From: Candidatus Planktophila versatilis | GTDB taxonomy: Bacteria; Actinomycetota; Actinomycetes; Nanopelagicales; Nanopelagicaceae | Assembly (NCBI RefSeq): GCF_002288105.1 | Contig: NZ_CP016774.1 | Location: 248,001 to 312,000 of the forward strand | Reading direction: 5' to 3' | DNA length: 64,000 nt | In this document: piece after piece, positions 41,777 through 52,053 of the stretch | How the letters are laid out: the number at the start of each line of letters is the position of its first letter | How positions within the stretch are numbered: position 1 is the first letter of the stretch | Program-made: the position numbers and the translations under genes | Notes under the pieces: model-generated | Databases searched by the model: none | What the model was told of the DNA's origin: nothing | The model's input: only the letters and a program-made list of their open reading frames with translations

Positions 41777-41792
41777 GTAACATGGGCGTAAC
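41777..41792 (+). promoter_or_regulatory. Candidate GlnR-type box upstream of glnA
   Basis: Two GTAAC half-sites (41777-41781 and 41788-41792) are separated by 6 bp, the a/b spacing of actinobacterial GlnR sites. They lie 20-40 bp before the glnA start. No glnR gene is in the window, so the assignment rests on pattern and context. Confidence 0.45.
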
Positions 41793-41835
41793 GTGACTTT
41801 GGCACGATGTGACCATGTCCCCAGATAGTGAAAAC

Positions 41836-43128
41836 ATGAGCAAGCAGCAAGAGTTCGTCCTGCGCACGGTGGAAGAACGCGATATTCGTTTTATTCGCTT
41901 GTGGTTTACCGACATTCTTGGCACCTTGAAATCTGTTGCCATTGCACCGGCCGAACTTGAAAATGCATTTGAAGAGGGAATCGGTTTCGATGGTTCTGCC
42001 ATTCAAGGCTTTGCTCGCGAATTTGAATCAGATATGTTGGCAAAACCTGATCCGGCAACTTTTACAATCTTGCCCTGGCGGGCAGAGGCACAAGGCGCTG
42101 CTCGTATGTTCTGTGACATTACTTTGCCTAGTGGGCAAGCATCCCCGGCCGACCCGCGCAATGTTTTGCGCCGCACCTTAGCGAAAGCTGCCGAGATGGG
42201 TTACACCTGTTACACCCATCCAGAAATTGAATTCTTTCTCTTCACCTCACAACCGGAAAAAGGCGTTGCACCTGTTCCAGTTGATCAAGGCGGCTACTTC
42301 GATCACACACCAGCAGTTGTGGGCCACGACTTTCGCCGGCAAGCAATTACCTTGCTGGAAGCAATGGGTGTCTCAGTTGAATTTAGCCATCATGAAGGCG
42401 CTCCAGGACAACAAGAAATTGATCTTCGTTATGCAGATGCTTTAAGCACTGCCGATAACATCATGACCTTCCGTCACGTGATTAAAGAAGTGGCCCTTAA
42501 CCAAGGCTTCTTTGCCTCCTTTATGCCCAAGCCATTTACCGAACATCCTGGTTCTGGAATGCACACCCACGTCTCACTCTTTGCAGGTGAAAAGAACGCT
42601 TTCTATGATGACAAGGCTGAGCTCAATCTCTCTGCTGTGGGTCGCCAATTTATTGCCGGTATTTTAAAGCACGCTGCTGAAATCACAGCCGTCACAAATC
42701 AATGGGTCAACTCTTATAAGCGCTTACAAGGTGGGGGAGAAGCACCTTCCATTATTAACTGGGGCCACAATGATCGCGGAGCGCTGGTGCGCATCCCGAT
42801 GTATAAACCAAATAAAGAGAATTCCACCCGAATCGAATTCCGTTCACCAGATTCTGCATGTAATCCATACCTTGCCTATGCCGTGATGTTGGCAGCAGGG
42901 CTGCAAGGTATTGAGAAGAAGTATGTGCTGGAAGCTTCCACTGATACGCAGCTGCTTCCATCAAATCTGGAAGAAGCAATTACAGTGATGGAGAAGAGCG
43001 AACTCGTGCGCCAGACCCTAGGTGAGCATGTCTTTGATTACTTCCTGCGCAATAAGCGCTCTGAGTGGCAGGACTATCGCCGCCAGGTGAGCGCCTATGA
43101 GTTAGATCGTTATTTACCTGTTTTGTAA
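41836..43128 (+). CDS. glnA: Glutamine synthetase, GlnA2 type
   Basis: A type I glutamine synthetase of about 430 residues, closely resembling mycobacterial GlnA2: KQQEFVLRTVEERDIRFIRLW at the N-terminus, GFDGSAIQGFAR, HPEIEFFLF, HHEGAPGQQEIDLRYADAL and the VNSYKRL motif. The usual adenylylation segment with Tyr (NLYDLPPE) is absent near the C-terminus, so control by GlnE is unlikely. The ATG at 41836 matches the family start; 41809 (GTG) and 41815 are in frame. Heliorhodopsin is the next gene. Confidence 0.93.
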   Translation: MSKQQEFVLRTVEERDIRFIRLWFTDILGTLKSVAIAPAELENAFEEGIGFDGSAIQGFAREFESDMLAKPDPATFTILPWRAEAQGAARMFCDITLPSGQASPADPRNVLRRTLAKAAEMGYTCYTHPEIEFFLFTSQPEKGVAPVPVDQGGYFDHTPAVVGHDFRRQAITLLEAMGVSVEFSHHEGAPGQQEIDLRYADALSTADNIMTFRHVIKEVALNQGFFASFMPKPFTEHPGSGMHTHVSLFAGEKNAFYDDKAELNLSAVGRQFIAGILKHAAEITAVTNQWVNSYKRLQGGGEAPSIINWGHNDRGALVRIPMYKPNKENSTRIEFRSPDSACNPYLAYAVMLAAGLQGIEKKYVLEASTDTQLLPSNLEEAITVMEKSELVRQTLGEHVFDYFLRNKRSEWQDYRRQVSAYELDRYLPVL

Positions 43129-43182
43129 CTCTTAGTAATAGAAATCAGAATTTTGCTACAACCAGGAGATTCTTTTCCAAGG

Positions 43183-43212
43183 TTGACGCCAAGTTACCCA
43201 GTTACGTAGAAA
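43183..43212 (+). promoter_or_regulatory. Candidate promoter downstream of glnA
   Basis: A -35 TTGACG (43183-43188) and a -10-like TAGAAA (43207-43212) with 18 bp between. The spacer contains GTTAC twice (GTTACCCAGTTAC). It would start a short transcript near 43219. Confidence 0.4.
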
Positions 43213-43218
43213 GATTCT

Positions 43219-43320
43219 GCTAGAAATAGCCCATCCGGAGAGCATCTGCCCTCCGGATGAGTGTTCGGTTCAAGCACTTGGTGGAGGCTCGCCGTTTATG
43301 CGGCGGGCTTTCCTTTTTTC
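43219..43320 (+). ncRNA. Candidate ~100-nt small RNA with terminator
   Basis: The segment has two strong hairpins. CATCCGGAG/CTCCGGATG (9 bp, 43231-43260) comes first, then GCTCGCCG/CGGCGGGC around TTTATG, followed by TTTCCTTTTTT (intrinsic terminator, about 43293-43320). It could be a free sRNA or the 3' end of the glnA message. I recognise no known family. Confidence 0.45.
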
Positions 43321-43398
43321 AATAATTTCAAAAATAGATTTGAATATCTCAAAAAGGAATCTCAGTAATAAAATTACTGATTCCACTTCGTCCTCCTC

Positions 43399-43455
43399 CC
43401 TCGTTATGCACTCTTTGTGCAATCTCTGGCTAGTTGCCAGAGAGAGTTAGCGAGG
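43399..43455 (+). ncRNA. Three-way-junction RNA element before heliorhodopsin
   Basis: The closing helix CCTCGTTA/TAGCGAGG (43399-43406 with 43448-43455, one G-T pair) encloses two hairpins: TGCAC-TCTTT-GTGCA (43407-43421) and TCTCTGGC-TAGTT-GCCAGAGA (43423-43443). It lies about 120 bp before the heliorhodopsin start. A leader regulatory RNA is inferred; it does not match any riboswitch class I know. The rest of 43321-43576 shows no gene I can support. Confidence 0.45.
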
Positions 43456-43576
43456 AAGCAGCCGTTGGCTCACAAGAAGCCTTCGATGAGGGAGTTGAAG
43501 CGAACAGGCGGAGAATATTTCGATTAGCCATCGATATTGCCGAGAAAATGGCTGGCTGTGGATATAACCTGAGGTT

Positions 43577-44344
43577 ATGGCTAAAGAGATCAATACTCAG
43601 AAGATTCGTAATTACAACCTCATTGCAGGTTTCTTCCACCTCGTTCAAATGGTGGTAGTGCTTGTCCTATCGAGTGACTTCACCTTGCCTATTGTTGCCC
43701 GTTACGCAGCAGGACCTCCAGGAAGTGATTTTGCAGAACCTGTCACCCTGCTCGAGGCTCCAATCGGAATCACAGTTGCAATCTTCTTAGGTCTCTCAGC
43801 CTTCTTCCACTTTATTGTTGTAAGCCCACAATTCTTCCCGCGCTATGCCGCCGGCCTTGCGGCTCACCGCAACTACTTCCGTTGGGTTGAATACTCAATT
43901 AGCTCATCAGTAATGATTGTTCTCATTGCACTCATTACTGGCGTCTCTGATGTTGTTGCAATCATCGCCCTCTTTGGGGTCAATGCATCGATGATTCTCT
44001 TTGGTTGGCTGCAGGAGAAATATGAAGAGCCAGGAAATGGTGGATGGCTTGCATATATCTTTGGCTGCATTGCCGGTGCTATTCCTTGGCTTGCACTCGC
44101 GTTCTATGTTCTTGCAATCGGTGGCCCAGGAGACACAAAGGCGCCTGCATTTGTTTATGGCATCGTCTTCTCAATATTTCTTCTCTTTAATACCTTTGCC
44201 GTTGTTCAATACCTTCAATATAAGAAGGTTGGAAAATGGTCAGATTATTTGCGCGGTGAGAAGACTTATATAACGCTCTCACTTGTGGCTAAATCTGCAC
44301 TCGCATGGCAGATCTTCTCGGGGACCTTGATTCCACCTCAATAA
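43577..44344 (+). CDS. Heliorhodopsin
   Basis: A 255-residue seven-helix retinal protein very close to the founding actinobacterial heliorhodopsin 48C12. The Schiff-base lysine is Lys239 in SLVAKSALAWQIFSG, the counterion is Glu105 in FRWVEYSISSS, and the conserved histidines His21 and His78 are present. Heliorhodopsins have an inverted topology and do not pump ions. Its place right after glnA is notable. The ATG at 43577 follows CCTGAGGTT. Confidence 0.97.
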   Translation: MAKEINTQKIRNYNLIAGFFHLVQMVVVLVLSSDFTLPIVARYAAGPPGSDFAEPVTLLEAPIGITVAIFLGLSAFFHFIVVSPQFFPRYAAGLAAHRNYFRWVEYSISSSVMIVLIALITGVSDVVAIIALFGVNASMILFGWLQEKYEEPGNGGWLAYIFGCIAGAIPWLALAFYVLAIGGPGDTKAPAFVYGIVFSIFLLFNTFAVVQYLQYKKVGKWSDYLRGEKTYITLSLVAKSALAWQIFSGTLIPPQ

Positions 44345-44388
44345 GCCGCTTGATTGAATATGCATTCTCGCGTTATGCTCTACCCACT

Positions 44389-44433
44389 ATGAAGCTCCGC
44401 GGACTCCTCCTTATCCGCCGTAGCGAGGCCTAA
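44389..44433 (+). CDS. leuA leader peptide (attenuation)
   Basis: A 14-codon open frame reads MKLRGLLLIRRSEA and has three consecutive leucine codons after an earlier one (CTC, then CTC CTC CTT). It lies between a TATGCT-like -10 region and leuA. Ribosome stalling at the Leu run when leucyl-tRNA is scarce would alter the hairpins that follow. The ATG is only about 10 nt from the likely transcription start, so it may be leaderless. Confidence 0.8.
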   Translation: MKLRGLLLIRRSEA

Positions 44434-44485
44434 AGACCGGTCTCCTCGCTGCGGAGTTTGGTGTTGCCGGTAAACCTTTTTTTCC
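44418..44485 (+). promoter_or_regulatory. leuA attenuator hairpins
   Basis: CCGTAGCGAGG (44418-44428) overlaps the end of the leader peptide and pairs with CCTCGCTGCGG (44444-44454) over 11 bp. A second pairing, ACCGG with CCGGT, is mutually exclusive or nested and ends at a T run (44477-44483). The layout fits classical transcription attenuation. Confidence 0.65.
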
Positions 44486-44502
44486 GACTACCAAACACAT
44501 AG

Positions 44503-46230
<1,728 letters not shown>

Positions 46231-46244
46231 CTACCGTACGCAGT

Positions 46245-46991
46245 ATGTCTGCACCTCAATCCAAGCTCTATCGCGATGAGGCAATTATTTTGCGCACGCA
46301 AAAACTGGGTGAAGCAGATCGCATTATTACGTTGCTCACCAAAGAGCATGGGCGTATTCGTGGTGTGGCAAAAGGTGTTCGTCGCACCATGTCTAAATTC
46401 GGTGCGCGCCTAGAGCCTGGCAGCCATGTAGATATCCAGATGCATGCCGGCAAGACCTTTGACACCATCACTCAAGTTGAAGCGATTATGAATTACGGTG
46501 AAGCACTCACCAACGATTATCAACGCTGGACAATTGCTCACGCGATCCTGGAAACCGCTGAGCGCTTTACCCAGCAAGAGGAAGAGCCAGCCCCGCAAGA
46601 ATTTCACTTAGTAGTAGGTGGCATGAAAGCACTTGCTGATAATCGTTATGACTCATCGCTGATCCTCGATGCATTTCTATTGCGCTCACTTTCTATTGGT
46701 GGTTATGAACCATCGATGACAGCATGTTCTCGTTGTGAAAAGCCAGGGCCGCATCGTTATTTCTCATTAGTTGGCGGTGGATCTGTGTGCATGGATTGTC
46801 GGCCATCAGCATCGGCTACCGCATCAGCAGAAGCGCTCGAGCTGATGCAAGCGCTATTGCGTGGTGATTGGGATGTGGCGGAAAAAAGTGAAGCTCGCCA
46901 TCGTCGAGAGGCTAGTGGTTTGGTTACTGCCTACCTACAATGGCACCTGGAACGTGGACTGCGAAGTTTGCCGATGGTGGAAAGGGCTTAA
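46245..46991 (+). CDS. recO: DNA repair protein RecO
   Basis: A 248-residue protein of recombinational repair that loads RecA with RecR. The N-terminal OB fold is YRDEAIILRTQKLGEADRIITLLT. A C4 zinc site follows (CSRC and CMDC around residues 160-185) within a helical C-terminal domain. uppS follows by 10 nt, as in many actinobacteria. Confidence 0.92.
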   Translation: MSAPQSKLYRDEAIILRTQKLGEADRIITLLTKEHGRIRGVAKGVRRTMSKFGARLEPGSHVDIQMHAGKTFDTITQVEAIMNYGEALTNDYQRWTIAHAILETAERFTQQEEEPAPQEFHLVVGGMKALADNRYDSSLILDAFLLRSLSIGGYEPSMTACSRCEKPGPHRYFSLVGGGSVCMDCRPSASATASAEALELMQALLRGDWDVAEKSEARHRREASGLVTAYLQWHLERGLRSLPMVERA

Positions 46992-47001
46992 TTAGATAGA
47001 G

Positions 47002-47712
47002 ATGTCTAAAAAGATTGATATTCCCCAACACATCGCAATCGTGATGGATGGAAATGGGCGCTGGGCAAAAGAGCGCGGATTACCTCGCACTGCCGGGCAT
47101 CAAGCTGGTGAAAAAGTCCTATTTGATTTAGTAGAAGCTGCAATTGGTTTTGGTGTGAAAGAGATCAGTGCATATGCATTTTCAACCGAGAATTGGAAGC
47201 GCAGCCCAGAAGAAGTGAAGTTCTTGATGGGTTACAGCCGCGAGATGCTGCGCACTCGTCGTGATCGCCTCAACGAGATGGGCGTAAAGATCAATTGGTT
47301 AGGCCGCCCACAACGTCTCTGGAAGTCCGTCATTGCCGAGTTAGAAGAGGCAGAAGAGCTAACTAAGAAGAATAAGAAGCTCACCTTAAATATGTGCGTC
47401 AACTATGGCGGTCGAGCAGAGATTGTTGATGCAGCCACAGAGCTAGCTCGCGATGTAAAGCGCGGTAAAGTCAAAGCAGATTCCATTAATGAGAAGACTC
47501 TAGAAAAGTATCTCTATTCACCAAAGATGCGCGATGTCGATATGTTCCTGCGTTCATCCGGTGAACAGCGCACCAGCAACTTCTTGCCGTGGCAATCAAC
47601 GTATGCCGAGCTCGTCTTTATGGATGTCTTATGGCCAGATATGACCCCAAAGATGTTGTGGAAAGCGATTGAGATTTATTCGGCGAGAGAGCGACGTTTC
47701 GGAAGCGCTTAA
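47002..47712 (+). CDS. uppS: Isoprenyl transferase (undecaprenyl diphosphate synthase)
   Basis: A 236-residue cis-prenyltransferase that makes the lipid carrier for wall synthesis. It has [21 protein letters not shown] (catalytic Asp and Arg), AFSTENWKR and the C-terminal [19 protein letters not shown]. Whether the product is C50 or C55 cannot be told. Its end overlaps the convergent zinc-operon gene by 4 nt. Confidence 0.94.
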   Translation: MSKKIDIPQHIAIVMDGNGRWAKERGLPRTAGHQAGEKVLFDLVEAAIGFGVKEISAYAFSTENWKRSPEEVKFLMGYSREMLRTRRDRLNEMGVKINWLGRPQRLWKSVIAELEEAEELTKKNKKLTLNMCVNYGGRAEIVDAATELARDVKRGKVKADSINEKTLEKYLYSPKMRDVDMFLRSSGEQRTSNFLPWQSTYAELVFMDVLWPDMTPKMLWKAIEIYSARERRFGSA

Positions 47713-47894
47713 GCGGCCGGGTGATCTATAGGTGTTGGGGCTGTCAACAATGAGTGGCAAACGGCGCAACATGCATTGTCGAGTAGATACATTTCTAATT
47801 CATATGTATGGGGGCAGAAGGCAGCCGTAATTTGAATTAGGTGTGATCCACATGCCGGACATGCACATGTAGGGATTCCTCGAAAATTACCCAT
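47709..47894 (-). CDS. Small two-CxxC protein downstream of zur
   Basis: A 61-residue protein, [18 protein letters not shown] and onward, with a CxCPxC group, a second CCAVC knuckle and several His, so a zinc-ribbon-like protein. Its ATG lies 1 nt after the zur stop, indicating translational coupling in the ZIP-zur operon. The longer open frame to 48002 overlaps zur out of frame and is rejected. The function is unknown; a role in zinc handling is inferred. Confidence 0.6.
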   Translation of the reverse strand: MGNFRGIPTCACPACGSHLIQITAAFCPHTYELEMYLLDNACCAVCHSLLTAPTPIDHPAA

Positions 47895-47895
47895 T

Positions 47896-48261
47896 TCAAC
47901 ACTTGGTGCAGAGGCCGAAGATTTCCGCAGTGTGTCCCACTTCGCGAAAACCGTGTTCTTCAGCCATGACCTTGGCCCATTTTTCAATTGCTCCCCCTTC
48001 AATCTCGACTGTATCGCCGCAACCTTTACAGACTAAGTGATGATGGTGAGCCTCTCCGCAGAGACGGTAGATAGCTTCTCCATCTTCGCGGCGCAGTACA
48101 TCGACAATCTTGTCGTTGACCAAACTCTGCAGAGAGCGATAGACGGTAGTTAAACCAATACTTTCGCCTTCTCTTTGCATGAGTCTGTAAACCTCTTGCG
48201 CGCTGGCAAAACCGCCAGCGCGTTCGAGAGTACTTAAGACTCTAGGGTTGGAACGAGACAC
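47896..48261 (-). CDS. zur: Fur-family zinc uptake regulator
   Basis: A 121-residue metalloregulator. The winged helix is EVYRLMQREGESIGLTTVYRSLQSLV, and the metal-sensing region is AHHHHLVCKGCG with a second C-terminal pair CTKC for structural zinc. The pairing with a ZIP transporter and a Zur-type palindrome argues for Zur over Fur. The start is a GTG overlapping the ZIP stop (TAGTG). Confidence 0.88.
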   Translation of the reverse strand: MSRSNPRVLSTLERAGGFASAQEVYRLMQREGESIGLTTVYRSLQSLVNDKIVDVLRREDGEAIYRLCGEAHHHHLVCKGCGDTVEIEGGAIEKWAKVMAEEHGFREVGHTAEIFGLCTKC

Positions 48262-49139
48262 TACTTATGATCTTCCTCTTCATGGTCGCCATGCTCTTCA
48301 CCTTCATGCTCTTCACCTTCATGCTCTTCACCTTCATGCTCTTCACCTTCATGCTCTTCATGAATAGCAGTGGTCGAGCCATGAGTATGTGAATCACCTG
48401 AATGCAGATAACTGACAAGTCCCCACATAATGAGAACTCCACCGATCGTTGCCAAAATTGTGTAGCGAGACTTATGTCGTGAATGTGCCTCTGGCAAGAT
48501 ATGTGATGTTGCAAGGTAGATAACAATTCCAGAGAAAGCAGCGAGGTAGATAGCGATTACGTTATCTCCAAGAGCCAAGCTAGTTCCAAGTGCGGCGCCG
48601 CTGATGCGAGCAAGTGCATCGACTGCTAAAAGCCATATGCCCTTTTTGCTCCACTTTCCGCTCTTGATTAGAAATGAAACTGTATTGAGGCCATCACTGA
48701 ATGCGTGGACCAAGAGTGCAATAAAGACAGCGACACCCAAATCTGAGCTGACCTTAAATGCAACGCCCAGCGCTAGACCGTCGAGGAATACGTGACCGCC
48801 CATTGCAACTGCGCCCAGAACTCCAACAGAGCTCGCTGAGTGCGTGTGGTCATGACCGTAATCTGATTCAGCTGGTTCGTGCGAACCAAAAATCTGCTCG
48901 TAGAAGTGAAGCAGAAGGAATCCTGCAATGAGTGCTACTGATACGGCAGGTGCATGGAAAATCTCTTGAGTTCCAAGTTCAAAGACCTCAGGAAGAAGAT
49001 CAAATGCAACAAGACCTAGAAGTAGTCCTGCGGATAATCCAAGAACCAAGTGGAGTTTGTCCTTGGCGCGGATTGCTAGATAGCCACCCGCTGTAGTTGC
49101 TATAGCTGTTAAGGCTGCTAGGCCGATTGCGATATTCAT
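48261..49139 (-). CDS. ZIP-family metal transporter with Glu/His repeat tail
   Basis: A 292-residue membrane protein with eight helices. The metal-path motif HAFSDGLNT (helix 4) and HILPEAHS (helix 5) are visible, plus a His-rich loop (ESDYGHDHTHS). The C-terminus has four repeats of EEHEG followed by GDHEEEDH, a likely zinc buffer or sensor tail. It is first in an operon with zur and a CxxC protein and is preceded by a Zur box. Zinc uptake is inferred. Confidence 0.88.
   Translation of the reverse strand: MNIAIGLAALTAIATTAGGYLAIRAKDKLHLVLGLSAGLLLGLVAFDLLPEVFELGTQEIFHAPAVSVALIAGFLLLHFYEQIFGSHEPAESDYGHDHTHSASSVGVLGAVAMGGHVFLDGLALGVAFKVSSDLGVAVFIALLVHAFSDGLNTVSFLIKSGKWSKKGIWLLAVDALARISGAALGTSLALGDNVIAIYLAAFSGIVIYLATSHILPEAHSRHKSRYTILATIGGVLIMWGLVSYLHSGDSHTHGSTTAIHEEHEGEEHEGEEHEGEEHEGEEHGDHEEEDHK
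48292..48351 (-). repeat. 15-bp repeats encoding EEHEG tail
   Basis: Plus-strand CTCTTCACCTTCATG recurs four times in tandem (15-bp period) at the 3' end of the ZIP gene. Each copy adds one EEHEG unit without changing frame. Confidence 0.85.
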
Positions 49140-49157
49140 AGCCGGACCGTATCACAA

Positions 49158-49174
49158 ATGAAAATGATTTTCAT
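49158..49174. promoter_or_regulatory. Zur box
   Basis: ATGAAAATGATTTTCAT is palindromic except for the central base and matches the actinobacterial Zur consensus (TGAAAATNATTTTCA). It lies 19 bp upstream of the ZIP start, so zinc-bound Zur would block the operon. Confidence 0.85.
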
Positions 49175-49204
49175 TCCCGTTCCCCACCACTCTAGGCTCA
49201 GCCC

Positions 49205-49474
49205 ATGATTGCAATCTCCCGATTTGAGCTCCCCTTGGCTGAAGGAGAGAAATTCCGCGTAGAACTAGAGGCGGTGCGCGATGTTTTAGCGCAGGCAACC
49301 GGCTTTATTTCAGGTGTGGTTGGGCAGAATCTAGATGAGCCAACGCTCTGGGTGCTCACAACTGAGTGGCAGAACGTGGGTTCATATCGAAGGGCGCTTA
49401 GCTCTACCCGCGCAAAATTAGAAGCAATTCCGGTTCTTGCCAGAGCGATCGATGAGCCTGGAGCGTACGAGTAA
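49205..49474 (+). CDS. Antibiotic biosynthesis monooxygenase (ABM) fold protein
   Basis: An 89-residue dimeric ferredoxin-like fold: FELPLAEGEKFRVELEAVRDVL, then FISGVVGQNLDEPTLWVLTTEWQNVGSYRRAL. Such proteins include quinol monooxygenases and haem-degrading enzymes, but this subgroup in actinobacteria is uncharacterised. The start is the ATG at 49205. Confidence 0.75.
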   Translation: MIAISRFELPLAEGEKFRVELEAVRDVLAQATGFISGVVGQNLDEPTLWVLTTEWQNVGSYRRALSSTRAKLEAIPVLARAIDEPGAYE

Positions 49475-49537
49475 ACTAAGCACACGATTTCAACGACCGT
49501 TGTAATTCGCCGACAGCCAGCCGGATGGAGATTTGTA

Positions 49538-50917
49538 ATGGCCGTAGACCGTCTAGAAAATATTGTTTCACTATCTAAGCGACGTGGATTTGTATTCCCG
49601 TCTTCAGAAATTTATGGAGGACTTCGCGCCTCATGGGATTACGGTCCTCTGGGAGTAGAACTTAAGAACAATGTAAAGCGCCAGTGGTGGAAGTCCATGG
49701 TGATGGGTCGCGAAGATATTGTCGGCCTCGATTCTTCAGTTATTTTGGCACGCGAAGTTTGGGAAGCATCTGGTCACGTTGCAACATTTAGCGATCCGCT
49801 CACAGAGTGCACCGCCTGCCATAAGCGTTATCGCGCAGATCATTTAGAAGAGCAGTATGAAGCAAAGCATAAGAAGAAGCTTGATTCACTTGCTGATATG
49901 AACTGCCCGGCATGTGGCAACAAAGGACAATTTACAACACCTAAACAATTCTCTGGCTTGCTTAAGACTTTTCTTGGCCCAGTAGAAGATGAGACAGGGC
50001 TTGCCTATTTGCGACCTGAGACAGCCCAAGGAATCTTCATTAATTTTGATAACGTGATGACAACATCACGCAAAAAGCCACCTTTTGGTATTGGCCAGAT
50101 TGGTAAATCTTTCCGCAATGAAATTACCCCAGGCAACTTCATCTTCCGTACTCGTGAATTTGAGCAGATGGAGATGGAATTCTTTGTCGTTCCAGGAACT
50201 GATGAAGAGTGGCATAAGTATTGGATTGAGACTCGCCTTAATTGGTATAAAGATCTAGGAATTAACCCAGAACGGCTGCGCCTGTTTGAGCATCCAAAAG
50301 AGAAGCTCTCGCATTATTCAAAGGGCACAACAGATATTGAATACAAATTTGAATTCAACGGAACTGAGTGGGGTGAGCTAGAAGGTATTGCTAACCGCAC
50401 CGATTTCGATCTTAAGGCGCACTCAGCAGCATCTGGAAAAGATTTGTCCTACTTTGATCAAGAGAAGAATGAGCGCTGGACACCTTATGTGATTGAGCCA
50501 GCAGCCGGTGTGGACCGCTGCGCACTCACATTTATGATGGATGCATTTACTGAAGATGAAGCACCGAATGCAAAGGGCGAGATGGAAAAGCGTGCGGTGA
50601 TGAAATTTGATCACCGCATTGCACCCGTAAAGGCGGCAGTGCTACCGCTTTCTCGTAACGCTGATTTATCACCTAAAGCACGTGATTTGGCGACAGAGCT
50701 ACGCAAGAACTGGAATATCGATTTCGATGATTCTGGTGCTATCGGTCGCCGCTATCGTCGCCAAGATGAAATCGGTACTCCGTACTGCATCACCATTGAC
50801 TTCGAAACTTTGGAAGATCAAGCGGTCACAATTCGCGATCGCGACACAATGGGGCAAGAACGTATTGCACTTGATCAAGTTCAAGCATGGCTAGCTCCAC
50901 GTCTACTCGGCTGCTAG
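49538..50917 (+). CDS. glyS: Glycyl-tRNA synthetase (alpha2, class II)
   Basis: A 459-residue eukaryote/actinobacteria-type GlyRS that charges tRNA-Gly. It has [18 protein letters not shown], the motif 2 region [25 protein letters not shown], a CxxC-x-CxxC zinc insertion (CTACHKRY and CPACGNK) and the motif 3-like [15 protein letters not shown]. An anticodon-binding domain closes the protein. Its last 31 nt overlap the dus start. Confidence 0.95.
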   Translation: MAVDRLENIVSLSKRRGFVFPSSEIYGGLRASWDYGPLGVELKNNVKRQWWKSMVMGREDIVGLDSSVILAREVWEASGHVATFSDPLTECTACHKRYRADHLEEQYEAKHKKKLDSLADMNCPACGNKGQFTTPKQFSGLLKTFLGPVEDETGLAYLRPETAQGIFINFDNVMTTSRKKPPFGIGQIGKSFRNEITPGNFIFRTREFEQMEMEFFVVPGTDEEWHKYWIETRLNWYKDLGINPERLRLFEHPKEKLSHYSKGTTDIEYKFEFNGTEWGELEGIANRTDFDLKAHSAASGKDLSYFDQEKNERWTPYVIEPAAGVDRCALTFMMDAFTEDEAPNAKGEMEKRAVMKFDHRIAPVKAAVLPLSRNADLSPKARDLATELRKNWNIDFDDSGAIGRRYRRQDEIGTPYCITIDFETLEDQAVTIRDRDTMGQERIALDQVQAWLAPRLLGC

Positions 50918-52053
50918 CGCCGCTAGAACTCCCTCTTAAAGATGGAGTTCATTTAATCGATCCGCCAGTAGTTCTGGCACCGATGGCCGGAATTACCAAT
51001 GCACCATTTCGCATGCTCTGCCGCGAACAAGGCGCGGGTTTATTTGTCTCAGAAATGGTCACTGCGCGCGCATTACTAGAGCGCATCCCGGAAACACTGC
51101 GCATGATTGAACCAGGTGCGGGCGAGTGGCCACGTTCGGTGCAGCTCTATAGCGTTGATCCACACCATATGGCCGAAGCGGTCAAAATGATTGGGCGCGA
51201 GAATCTAGCTGACCATATCGATATGAACTTTGGTTGCCCGGTTCCGAAAGTTACGCGTAAAGGTGGGGGAGCAGCGCTTCCCTTTAAACGTAATCTTTTT
51301 CGTGAAATTGTGAAAGCTGCGGTAGAAAATGCCAAGCCTTATGGAATTCCGGTCACAGTCAAGATGCGTATTGGTATCGATTCAGATCACCACACTTACT
51401 TAGAGGCAGCAAAATCAGCCGCTGACTTAGGTGTTGCTTGGGTGGCTTTGCATGCGCGCACTGCCCAGCAAATGTATGAAGGAAAATCTGATTGGTCTGC
51501 CATCGCCCAACTTGTTGAACATTTAAAACCAACCGGTGTTCCGGTATTAGGCAATGGTGATATCTGGTCTGGGGCCGATGGCATCGAGATGGTTCGCCAA
51601 AGTGGATGTGCGGGAGTTGTTGTGGGCCGTGGTTGCCTAGGCCGCCCGTGGCTCTTTGCTGATTTAGTGGCGGCCTTTAACGGTGAAAGTAGCCGCACAT
51701 TGCCCACTCTGCATGAAGTTCGGGAAGTCATGTTTCGCCATGGCGAACTCATCGTTGAATACTTTGAATCTGAAGATCGTGGTTGCCGCGACTTACGTAA
51801 ACATATGGCCTGGTATCTCAAGGGCTTTAGTGTTCCATCCGAACTGCGCCGCCAATTCGGAATGGTCGCTTCCTTAAACGAACTACGTTCACTACTGAAT
51901 CAATTAGATGATCAGCCCTATCCGGTTGAAATTGGTGACAAACCTCGAGGTCGCACAAGTAGCGGGCGCCCGCCAACTTTGCCTGATGGCTGGCTTAATG
52001 ATCCCGATGAAATGATTCATCTTGATGCTGAAGATATGTTCTCGGGTGGTTAA
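50887..52053 (+). CDS. tRNA-dihydrouridine synthase, DusB-like
   Basis: A 388-residue FMN enzyme that reduces uridines in tRNA D-loops. The flavin barrel is [18 protein letters not shown], with the catalytic Cys in [36 protein letters not shown] and [11 protein letters not shown]. It overlaps glyS by 31 nt in another frame. The C-terminal region includes a proline-rich tail. Confidence 0.92.
   Translation: MASSTSTRLLAPLELPLKDGVHLIDPPVVLAPMAGITNAPFRMLCREQGAGLFVSEMVTARALLERIPETLRMIEPGAGEWPRSVQLYSVDPHHMAEAVKMIGRENLADHIDMNFGCPVPKVTRKGGGAALPFKRNLFREIVKAAVENAKPYGIPVTVKMRIGIDSDHHTYLEAAKSAADLGVAWVALHARTAQQMYEGKSDWSAIAQLVEHLKPTGVPVLGNGDIWSGADGIEMVRQSGCAGVVVGRGCLGRPWLFADLVAAFNGESSRTLPTLHEVREVMFRHGELIVEYFESEDRGCRDLRKHMAWYLKGFSVPSELRRQFGMVASLNELRSLLNQLDDQPYPVEIGDKPRGRTSSGRPPTLPDGWLNDPDEMIHLDAEDMFSGG

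Noticed and set aside
43434-43658. 74-residue frame before and into heliorhodopsin
   Set aside because: It overlaps the structured leader and the heliorhodopsin start, and has no ribosome binding site or recognisable domain.
47895-48002. Longer start for the small CxxC protein
   Set aside because: The extra 36 residues overlap zur in another frame; the ATG right after the zur stop is far better.
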